In this document: piece after piece, positions 55,676 to 64,000 of the stretch
Position numbering within the stretch: position 1 is the stretch's first letter
Layout of the letters: each line of letters starts with the position of its first letter
From: Flammulina velutipes
Lineage: Eukaryota > Basidiomycota > Agaricomycetes > Agaricales > Physalacriaceae
Direction of reading: 5' to 3'
NCBI GenBank assembly: GCA_011800155.1
Contig: CM022371.1
Span: forward strand, 1,798,001-1,862,000
Length of the DNA: 64,000 nt
Program-made: the position numbers and the translations under genes
Notes under the pieces: generated by a model
Told to the model about the DNA's origin: nothing
Database searches by the model: none
What the model saw: only the letters and a program-made list of their open reading frames with translations

Positions 55676-56671
55676 ATGTCGACGCAAGGTATTCACGATG
55701 GCCTCTTGCTAACGAGCTCTTATGTTTCTCGCAGAAGATGACCGTGTCATTGTGTGGTTCGACATTGACAATACCCTCTATTCCGCTAATACAAATATAT
55801 CTCAAGCCATGGGCAAGAACATTCGAGGTTAGTTATCCTCCGAGTATGAGAATCCATTCAAACCCTCTTCAGCGTACTTTATGACTCTCGGTCTCGACGA
55901 AGAGGAAGCAGGAAGGCTCCATTTAGACTACTATACCCAGTACGGGCTGGCGCTTGCTGGACTCGTCCGCCACCACAACGTAGGTCAGTGCATCCGGCAC
56001 CATCCCAGAAACAGGCAAGATCTGACCTTTCCCGCGCACTCAGATCCTATAGATTTCGACAGCAAATGCGATGGATCGTTGCCCCTCGAGGAGATGATAA
56101 AACCTGATCCATCTGTCCGCAAACTATTCCAGGACATTGACCGTACTAAAGCCCAAGTCTGGGGCCTGACAAACGCGTACCGACCTGTAAGTCAGTTACG
56201 CCATCTACGCAGAACGCGACTCACTCGCCCTGTGACCCATAGCACGCGGAACGAGTACTACGAATCTTGAACCTAGAGGACCAAATAGACGGACTCGTGT
56301 TCTGCGACTATGCACAAGCTGACTTTGTCAGTAAACCAGAGTACGAGTATTATCACAAGGTACCATAGCCCGCTTTTGTTTCTTCCATCTGTGAGGCTGA
56401 CTCAGAAATGTAGGCATTGAAGAAGGCAGGCGTTACGGATCCATACAAGTGCTACTTTGTCGATGACAATAGACGGAACGTTGACGCCGCCAAAGAGTTG
56501 GGCTGGAATAATTGTGTGCATTTTTGCGAACTGGGTCTCGAGAACGTCGAAGGTGGACAAGTTCGCAAAATCGGGATGGAGAGAGAGGAGGGAAAAGACA
56601 ACGGTGTAGTGGTTATCAGTGATCTAGAGGAGTTGCGGACGGTCTGGAAGGACGTATTCAAAGCTTCTTGA
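55676..56671 (+). CDS. SDT1: Sdt1/Phm8-like HAD pyrimidine nucleotidase
   Basis: HAD-superfamily phosphatase like yeast Sdt1 (pyrimidine 5'-nucleotidase) and Phm8 (lysophosphatidate/nucleotide phosphatase). About 230 residues in six exons. Exon 1 is tiny (ATG TCG ACG CAA G from 55676) and is followed by a GTATTC donor. HAD motif I is FDIDNTLYSAN. Motif II lies in VWGLTNAYRPHAERVL. The Lys of motif III is in FVSKPEYEYYHKALKKAGV. Motif IV is YFVDDNRRNVDAAKELGW. All catalytic residues are present. The C terminus (ISDLEELRTVWKDVFKAS) resembles the family. It lies 111 bp downstream of RPL9 on the same strand. Confidence 0.92.
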
Positions 56672-56804
56672 ACAGAGGTTCTCAAGAGTACTGACACTAC
56701 ATCTACCCTTAACATATCCAGTCAAGTCAGATTCAGTAAAATCAATACACCAGTAAAAGTACACATAGGAAACTCGACGCTTGATCCAAAAATTGCCCAC
56801 AATC

Positions 56805-58322
56805 TTAGGCATAGTACAAATCATCATCTGATACTTCCTCTTCTTCCTCTGTAAATTCGACCTGGACTCCTCCACGTTTGCCGGTGTGTGCTGGCCACCT
56901 CTCCTCTCTTTGAGCGTCAAGTGGCGCGCCGGAGGCCATGACCTTGAGCGCCTCAAGAGTATACTAGTAATCTCTTTAGGCTGAAACTATCTTAGGAAGA
57001 GCAGCAGTACGTACGTGAGCATCGTTGCCGGCATTGTGGAGATGACTAGTCTTGATGGACAAGTGATGGCACATTTGTTCGAGCCCACGCTTGTTGGAAG
57101 ACTCTTCGCCAAGCAGCGCAGCAAATAGTTCACTGGTATCGGCAATAAACAGGCCTTCTTTCGGTGTCTTGTCGGGGAGGATGAGAGACAATGTTTTGAG
57201 CGGAGCATTCAGCTGTCGCAGGTATCTAGACGAAAGTGAGCATGAGATAACAAAAACGCGGGCTTCGATTTACTTGAGATCCTGGTTTGCATCGTGGAAT
57301 ATCAAGAAGACTGCGCCATATCTTCCGTATTGCTCTAAGGTTTCAGCGATCACAGCCTCAAACTCTTTCCTCTTGATGACACTGCTCGTTCCAAAGTCAT
57401 ATTTCTGTAACACAATCAAGTCAGAACCAGGCGGAGATGGTATTGTAGACGTACTGTGCGGTTGTCTGCCACCCACTTCCCATTGCGATACAGGTCGGCA
57501 CTTATCATATAATGCCGGTCTTCGATAATCTCCTTGCCGTCTTCCCATCGTATAGCGCTCAATCCAAGCTCGGTGATGAGATCGTGTTCGTATTCCCATG
57601 CTTCAAGATCAATCGCAAGCCATACACCTTTTTTCTCGTTCCATAGCGTACGAACCTTTTCGAATGCGACACGACGCGCTTCGAGAGTGATGCTCAGACT
57701 CGCGCCTTTGCGGATGCGTTTGTTGTTCTTCTCAATTTGCTGCAATGTATGAGCAATAGTAGCCGGACGGACAGGTGTTACAGTTCACACCTTCAATGCA
57801 ATTTTGAGATCTCCACCAGTTTTATAGTAAACCGGGGAGATGGTCTTGAGATCGGAGCGAAGCAACAGGCAATTAGAAAAAGGGAGAGCCACACGTCTAT
57901 CGATGATTTTCATAGCATGCAGCCAATAACAGATGTAGTCAATTTGCTTGGACGAGAACATGAGGCGTGATTCGCCGTTTTGGAGGATTCCTAAAAGCAA
58001 TGAGGAGGTGAGGTTACTTGTATACGTTTGCATACCCATGTATAGCTCTGCCTCGGCGACTCCAGGGTGGAGAGGGTTAGTAGGATGGACAAGGGCATCG
58101 TGCGCTCAATTACGTTCAGATGGCATAGGCATTGACAGAGCTATAGCAGTCCTACCTATCATTGCCTTTACATATGGCGCCTCTTCTGGGAATTTCTCCG
58201 ATAGAGCTGTGGTCCTATAGGCGGATAACGACGCTGCGTGCCAGTGGGTGCAGGACAGTAGCTTACCATTCGAACCAGATATCAGTGTACCGATAGTACC
58301 CAGTTACTATTTCAGCCGACAT
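56805..58322 (-). CDS. Gfd2/YDR514C-like exonuclease-fold protein
   Basis: Protein with a C-terminal Gfd2/YDR514C-like DEDDh exonuclease fold. Gfd2 is implicated in mRNA export in yeast. About seven exons, roughly 400 residues, start at ATG 58322 (MSAEIVTGYYRYTDIWFEW). The fold begins with VWLAIDLEAWEYEHDLITEL, where Asp and Glu of the first metal site are present. It continues with SAIRWEDGKEIIEDRHYMIS, then EAVIAETLEQYGRYGAVFLI, FHDANQDLKYL and FIADTSELFAALLGEES. The late His and Asp (HHLSIKTSHLHNAGNDAH) fit the DEDDh pattern, so a 3'-5' exonuclease activity is plausible. The tail is acidic. Divergent from the CENP-A gene (206 bp between starts). Confidence 0.8.
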
Positions 58323-58528
58323 AATGCAAGGATTTCAAAGGTTCCACGAGTTTTTGTCCCCAGCAGTGGTCGTGGAAACTGAGAAAGCGCTTAAGCTCTG
58401 TCGGTGATTGCCGGACGCACACGAAGACGCGACAAATTTGCCAAATCCGGACAAACTCGAACAATGAACAAGCGTGATCGCGCTGGCCCTTGGACCCCTT
58501 GTCTCTCTTCTGAACCACCATCATCTCA

Positions 58529-59155
58529 ATGTCGACAGCTCAGAAAACTGGCCAGAAAAGAAAAGGTCGTCCTTCAGGCTCAGATAATGCGTCTCCCGCA
58601 AAGAAACAGAAATCGACAGCTAGGAAAAGTACGGGTGGGAAGCCGCCACGGAGACAGGTCCCAGGTGCGTGTTCCAGCCACTTGTTTGGTGTATACTGAC
58701 AGCTACCTAGATAATGAACCTCCAAAGAGAAAGCACAGATTCAAGCCGGGAACTGTCGCCCTCCGTGAAATTCGTAAATACCAAAAGTCCACCGAACTCC
58801 TCATTCGAAAACTCCCCTTTTCCCGTTTGGTAAGCCCTTCTTCTCCGTCTTGTCGTCTCTCATCCAGTTCTCCATCAGGTTCGCGAAATCGCACTGGACT
58901 TGACGACCGACACTAACGAAGAATATGAATTACGCTGGCAGAGCTCTGCTATCCAAGCCCTACAAGAGGCCACGGAGGCCTTCCTTGTCCACCTATTTGA
59001 GGACGCGTACGCAGCTTCTCATCAGTCTGCTATCATGCTATCTAACAATCTGGATCAGTAACCTGTGCGCCTTACATGCCAAACGCGTGACAATCATGCA
59101 AAGGGATATACAGCTTGCAAGACGAATACGTGGACAATGGCATGGCGTAACTTGA
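58529..59155 (+). CDS. CSE4: Centromeric histone H3 variant (CENP-A/Cse4)
   Basis: CENP-A, the H3 variant that marks centromeres. Four exons: 58529-58664, 58711-58829, 58879-59006 and 59059-59155, giving 159 residues. The N-terminal tail is basic ([20 protein letters not shown]) and keeps an H3-like [13 protein letters not shown]. The core reads [20 protein letters not shown], then [19 protein letters not shown], then [20 protein letters not shown], then [20 protein letters not shown] and [17 protein letters not shown]. Marks of CENP-A rather than H3: loop 1 is about six residues longer, Trp replaces the Phe before QSSA, and FLVH replaces YLVG. The tail does not contain the usual H3 start. 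Identification is firm from these features. Confidence 0.93.
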
Positions 59156-59485
59156 ACCCCCGAGACTCATCAGCGACTCCTTGTACCATTCACTCCTTTG
59201 CGCGATCTAGCTGTTATTGTTGTTTGACGCAATGATTATTTAACTTAATGTCTGACCCCATCTGGATTCGGCCTTCCAACAGCTCAAGCCCACTGCTACG
59301 ATACACATGGCTGTCGAATTAGCTGACGGCGACACATTGAAGTCGCTGTATGTGGGGCAAGTACACATCATGGATATAATACAGCCAGTTCATGTCATAC
59401 AACAGTCCTCAAGTACAATAATACAATTATCCCAGGTTAATGAAATGATGTGCGGCGCTTAGTAGCATATGAACCCAACCCACGG
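59156..59485. other. Convergent intergenic region between CENP-A and Ras-family gene
   Basis: About 0.33 kb of 3' flank for both genes. I see no gene or structured element. Confidence 0.5.
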
Positions 59486-60458
59486 TCATGACAGAAGGCA
59501 TGCATTGAAGCAGTCGGCCTTCAGGTGATTCCATTTATCTTGTTCCTTGTCATTTTGGAAGACTTCATCCGATGGTACTAAACGGCTATGTCGCTGATGC
59601 TATATCCGGATTGTCAGTGAGTAAATGTGGATTGTTGAGAGGCTAAACTTGCCTGATTATGCCTTCTGATTTTACGCACCAGCATCGAGAACGCCTCATG
59701 GATATTTGTACCAGTCTTCGCTGAAGTTTCAACAATGCTGCAGTTCAAACTGCGTGATAGATCGCGTCCTTCTACACACAAGATTAGGACATCCATATCA
59801 GATGAAGGTTTAGATGCCCAACGAACCACCAGGTTGTATCTCTCGTGCGTCCTGCAAGTCACATTTGTTCGCCACAATGATGGCAGGAGTTCCCCGGCCT
59901 TTGACGCGGACCATTAGTCGATGTAACTGCTGGACATCTTGAAGCGACTGTTGGTTCGTCACGTCGTAGACCAGGAGGAAGCCTTCGCCATACTGAAAGT
60001 ACTGTTCTCGCATTGCTCTAACGTTCTGCATCTTAGCGTTATCCGAGAGTGCGATTATATGACTCACGCGAACTGCTCCTGCCCGGCCGTGTCAAGGATC
60101 TCCAAAGTTGCTAGTTCGTCATCTATCACAGTGCTTTTTCGATGCATGTCTATACATTCGTGATTCAGTTATGGCGATTGGGCAGGTCGGGGTCGAGTAG
60201 ATTTACCTTCGATGGTCGGGTCGTGATTTTCTTCAAAGTGGTCGTTTATAAACTTCATAGTGATTGCGGATTTGCCTACGCCTGGAGAATCGTAGTGAGC
60301 AGACGCGGGGAAACGTTGGGAAATGACCTACCTCCCGCTCCGAGGACGACAAGCTTGTACTCCCGGACGAAGGATGCCTGAGGGACGACGTTAGACGCGG
60401 CTAGGCCACAGTGATGCAGGGATGCGCGTACACGACTACCAGCACGATTCGTGACCAT
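59486..60458 (-). CDS. Ras/Rap-family small GTPase with CaaX end
   Basis: Ras-superfamily GTPase; effector-region sequence suggests the Ras/Rap/Rsr1 group, which acts in polarity and signalling at the plasma membrane. Start at ATG 60458 (MVTNRAGSR), then an intron of 54 nt and ASFVREYKLVVLGAGG. Motifs: P-loop GAGGVGKSA; switch I HDPTIED; DTAGQEQFAAMREQYFQYGE; the NKCDL guanine-specificity motif; and ETSAKTGTN. The last intron (59600-59652) begins GC with donor CAG/GCAAGT and has a CTGAC branch point. The following 38-codon exon ends KADCFNACLLS, a CaaX box. If this intron is kept, the protein ends at 59614 with no CaaX motif. Prenylation and membrane targeting are inferred from the CLLS end. 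Subfamily not settled. Confidence 0.85.
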
Positions 60459-60979
60459 AGTACAAAGCGAAGGAACACGAAGACTAGCTCAACCCGAGGG
60501 TAATAAGGACATCAGAAGGCACACAGGTCGTTTGCTCCCATGCATTGAGTTCATGAATAGATCACAGATCATCACAGCGATGATGAGAGCTTCCAACACG
60601 TCCCGAGCAAACTTTGTTTCAGTCGACCGCTGGAGGCACTGCACTGTCTTCTAGTAATGGTTGGTGGCTGTTCAATAATAGATGGCCGGTCCGTTGAGAC
60701 TAGCAATGGTGTCGCCGTTCTAGCGCTTCCAAGATCTATGATAGCCACGGAAGGCTGTAGATGGCCGCAAGACGGAACACAATCACGGCGAGAAGTCAAA
60801 CAATGCATTCTCACATGTGCATACATACAACCAATCCGAGTGTACAACAATACAAACAATACGAGTAGACAACAATACAACCAATACGAAATTTACAACA
60901 CAAGAAATACACACATACCGTTACATCCATCCATCCAAGTGAGAAGTGGTTACCCAAATAAATAGAAACATATCCTTCT
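60459..60979. other. Intergenic region between Ras-family gene and RdRp
   Basis: About 0.5 kb, with the Ras-family promoter at the left and the RdRp 3' end at the right. Includes a 25-bp tandem repeat at 60841-60890. No gene is called. Confidence 0.45.
60841..60890. repeat. Two-copy 25-bp tandem repeat
   Basis: Two adjacent copies of a sequence containing ACAACAATACAA and CAATACGA, differing at a few positions. It lies 90-140 bp beyond the RdRp stop codon, so in RNA from that strand it would read as a U/G-rich repeat in the 3' UTR. Confidence 0.45.
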
Positions 60980-63900
60980 TCACGACGACACAACCTTCAT
61001 CTTCTCGTAGAAGTCACCCACCACGGTTGTGGTGCTTCCCAAGGATTGGGCTTTGATCCTGCATAGAACGCGCGCGGCCATGTCCCAAGGGAATCGCGTC
61101 CATTTATCGCGTTTGTGATTGACCTTGGCCTGCTCCCAATCGTAAATGTAGGCATACGACGCCTTTATCCTATCCACATCTTCGTCTGAGAACGAGGTAG
61201 AAAGCTCTGGGTTCGCGCTCGAAAACTTTCGAGGGCGTTGAGCAAACAAGCGAGAATGCTTGCGGAGCAGATCCTGTCTCTGTTCGATCCGCAGGCTCGT
61301 GAAGCTTGCGCCTTTCTTGCTCGGTGTACGAGGACCGCCTTTCTGTGAGGAGTTCTTTTCAGCGTAGATACCCACGACATGAGCTTTGATTTTGTTCAGG
61401 TCCTCCCATGGCCGACTGTACTCGTCGCGTTCCCTAACGATATCGGCCCGCTGCTTCGCCTCGTTCCACGGAGCGGCTAATTGCTCGTCGAGTTGTTTCG
61501 GGTTCGCACGCTCAGAGAAAGTGTTCTCGACCTCTTTGAGAAGCTTTCCTCCGCATGCATGAGCAAAGTTCTGCAGATCATCCATGATGAAATTCCGGAG
61601 TCGAGCGGGGCGCTGTGCATAGTCTTTGTGTAACGGGTTTTCTTGTTTCTTTTCCAACCGTTCTACCCATTTGCATGGCAAACTGAAGCGCCTCTTGTCC
61701 TCGGCGAAAGCCTCATCGCGGACCTTCATACCACTTTTAGCTCCGTCGAGCACCATACAGAACCTAGAAGACAGGCAGCGTAAGACAACAATATAATGTG
61801 CTGCCAGACTACCCACATGTACCCGAGTCTCTTCGTCACTCGATGATTGTACCCCAAGCTATACGAGGCATTGTTATGCATGTTGGAGTATGAGCCAACG
61901 ACGCTAGAGTTCGAAAGGCCGTTGAGTAGGAATGACTGGAGTTCCCCAATATGTTCTGGATGGGATTCGGGGCAACGGTCCAGGAACTCTCCGACCGTTT
62001 CATTCTTAGATTCGAAGTTAGCTTTGATGTCCTTGGGTGCCTCCGAAAAACTGAGGTCGGCGTTTCTGAACGGGACAACAAGCTCTGGTTGCCAAATAAG
62101 TAATGCCTTGTCACCATCGTAGTCACCTATGACCCATAAGTTTTTGTCAATAGCGTATACATGAGTATCCATACCTCCAGAGAGATAATCCGCTGGACGG
62201 CGTACACCCTTCACCGAGAAGATGATCACATCGGGGCGCTTACGACCCAGAGTTGGATGACTGACGGCTTTCCACTGTGTGAAAATTATCAGCCAATAGT
62301 CCGTCAATCATAGCTCCCTCACCTTTTGGACGTCGGTAGGAAGTTTGCAAGGGTAGCGCGTAAGGAGGACATCCCCAGTGAGGATATCTGTCTTGTAGCC
62401 GTCAAGACCAGTGAGATTCCTGCTCGAACTTTGAAAGAATATCTCTCCGGGTTCAAGAATACCATCGTCGTCTGCGAGACTGATATGTTAGCATGACTAA
62501 GTCACTAGCCTTGAAAGGAGTGCGGACCTGGAGCAATAAATGCTGTGAGGGACAGTTCAACGGTGATATTGCATTTCCTGATCTGCGTATTCAAAGCGCT
62601 TTCAAGTACCTTGAAGAGCTTTTCTCGGAGCACAGGGAGATCTTGTGGTTTGAAGCCTGCGCAAAGAAGATACATAACCTATAAACATAAGATTAGATTT
62701 ATGTCATTTAACGCAAGGAGGCTTACCGTTTCTTCCAATGATGATGGTTGTCCGGATACTTCATCGGGCCACCATGCAGCAGAATCATCTTCGGTCTTCA
62801 AACCGTCTTCATCTTCTTCGTCGATGCCATCCTCTTTGTCTTTCGCACCGTTCAATCTCGATAACGCAACATTACGTCGATTGGCGCGCGCACGAAGAAC
62901 GTTGCCCTGACTGCATACCGTCCTCCACAGCTCAAGCATCGCGTCTGGACCATCCCACACTAGGTATGGCGCGACGAGCTCTTGAAAGTTGGTGTCCATG
63001 AGCGCTGTGAAGGCAGAGAGCGGAACACCATTGTGCGCTAGATTGATGATAACTTCAGGAGACAACCGGGAAGATATGCGAGGGTGGGACACCCGGAGAA
63101 GGTCGATGATGCAGTGCGCCCGAAGGGAGGGATTCCGGTTGATCTTGCGCATCGAAGACCGAAGATAAACTCTCGGTGGAGTGTCTTCCAGATCGTCCCA
63201 TGATGGGCGGCAGAGGAGACCCTCGATGACATTTAGCATGATTCGCAGATCTTCTGTCCACAATCAATCGTACCTTTACGCCATCTATTCGCACTTGAAT
63301 TGCCGTAGGCATCATATCCAGCCCCATATGTTTCTGAATCGCCCTCAACGTAGCTGTGTTGGCAATTCCCGCACCATCTGTCATATCCGAACCCTCCGAG
63401 GACACTGCCAAAGACTAAGACGGTGCTATGTACCTGAGTGTGAAAGGACACTTACCGATGTCGTCGATCCAGAAGATATTGGACGGGTCCAATTCGAGGG
63501 CAGGGACCGAAGTCGAGAGGCCTAGCGCAGATCGCGACGCCCATTTGGCCATAGCCTTTCAACATGAGTGAGTCAATTGAAGGCATAGTTACCATTCCAC
63601 ATACCTGCCCCATATCGAGTCCGATTGGGTTATGCCAGTTTATGAGATCCATCAGGCTTATGCCATCACCATTGGCTGTAATGACCCCGTCCTTGAACGT
63701 CTCGTTGGTCATGAACATAAAGACAGTCCGGTCCTTCTCATAGAAGGCCCGAAAGACGCGACCATTGAGAATAAACGGTTTCTTGAAGAGCGCTGGATCC
63801 GTCTTGCTATATGGTTTATCGACTACTTTGACACGCAGGAGACGCTTGCTGCCGAACTGACGTGCGAAACGATTTGAGGGACCTAGTTCTGCTTTTTCGA

Positions 63901-64000
63901 GCTCGATCCTGTGCTTGGGGTTCAAGCCGTTGCGATCGTACTCGATGTGACATTTGGCGTGATAGTGCACTTTGCCTCCATACCAGGTGGGGTCATCTTG
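60980..64000 (-). CDS. RNA-dependent RNA polymerase (quelling type), 5' end beyond window
   Basis: Eukaryotic-type RNA-dependent RNA polymerase of the QDE-1/Rdp1 family, which makes double-stranded RNA for RNA silencing. About 3 kb is visible; the 5' end lies beyond the right edge. The catalytic DxDGD signature is present as VIGDYDGDKALLIWQPELV at about 62,107-62,127, so the enzyme looks active. Other family blocks: GPSNRFARQFGSKRLLRVKV, FILNGRVFRAFYEKDRTVFM, VRRPADYLSGGMDTHVYAID (shortly before the catalytic loop), and in the C-terminal half KSGMKVRDEAFAEDKRRFSL and WVERLEKKQENPLHKDYAQR. The C terminus ends VGDFYEKMKVVSS at TGA 60980-60982. Many short introns. Family call is firm; its role in silencing or meiotic silencing is inferred. 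Confidence 0.92.

Noticed and set aside
1..64000. tRNA, rRNA, CRISPR or transposon features
   Set aside because: No complete tRNA A and B boxes with a cloverleaf, no terminal repeats, no integrase or transposase sequence and no regularly spaced repeats were found by reading; a covariance-model search would be decisive for small RNAs.

Overview
The window looks like a gene-dense, intron-rich nuclear segment from a basidiomycete fungus, most likely a mushroom-forming Agaricomycete. Coding regions are broken by many introns of about 45-60 nt with GTRNGT-type donors, CTRAY branch points and YAG acceptors. Genes lie on both strands with gaps of 30-1,100 bp. The gene set is eukaryotic and fungal: CENP-A, Pcf11, Utp15, an Air-type TRAMP subunit, a MIPC synthase, Opy2 and a quelling-type RdRp. 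I recognise about 32 genes, one probably decayed gene and one gene cut by the right edge. I see no transposon, CRISPR array, rRNA or convincing tRNA.

Layout, left to right. 0.1-9 kb: YOS1 (ER-Golgi transport), OPY2-like signalling anchor, a FAN1-type nuclease homologue, a five-knuckle Air1/2 protein and an AKTIP/FTS-like ubiquitin-conjugating variant. 9-28 kb: VIP1 inositol pyrophosphate kinase, a very long disordered protein of unknown function, a small helical protein, a membrane-anchored RING protein, a PX/PXB/DUF3818 protein (Lec1-like), an unknown protein and CCDC47. 28.7-30.1 kb: a diverged tandem duplication and what looks like a decaying membrane-protein gene. 30-41 kb: a small membrane protein, a BRCT protein, gamma-tubulin complex component 3, UTP15, TCTP, PP2A methylesterase and a MARVEL-type membrane protein. 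41-52 kb: an unknown protein, a DUF2985-like membrane protein, an MFS transporter, SUR1-like GT32 and SWT1. 52-64 kb: PCF11, RPL9 (uL6), SDT1-type HAD phosphatase, a Gfd2/YDR514C-like exonuclease-fold protein, CENP-A, a Ras-family GTPase and the 3' part of an RNA-dependent RNA polymerase.

The genes are ordinary housekeeping loci rather than one dedicated system. RNA metabolism is well represented: Air, Utp15, Swt1, Pcf11, RPL9, Gfd2-like and RdRp.

The unusual content is mostly at the gene-structure level. Three genes (RING protein, TCTP, Ras GTPase) appear to use GC-AG introns with an identical GCAAGT donor. In the Ras gene this splice reveals a hidden last exon ending in a CaaX box. The AKTIP/FTS-like gene appears to contain a 3-nt microexon. 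The FAN1 homologue has lost key catalytic residues of its nuclease domain. A CACGTG palindrome recurs in several promoters. All models come from reading the sequence alone; exon ends given as approximate are not verified by transcripts.
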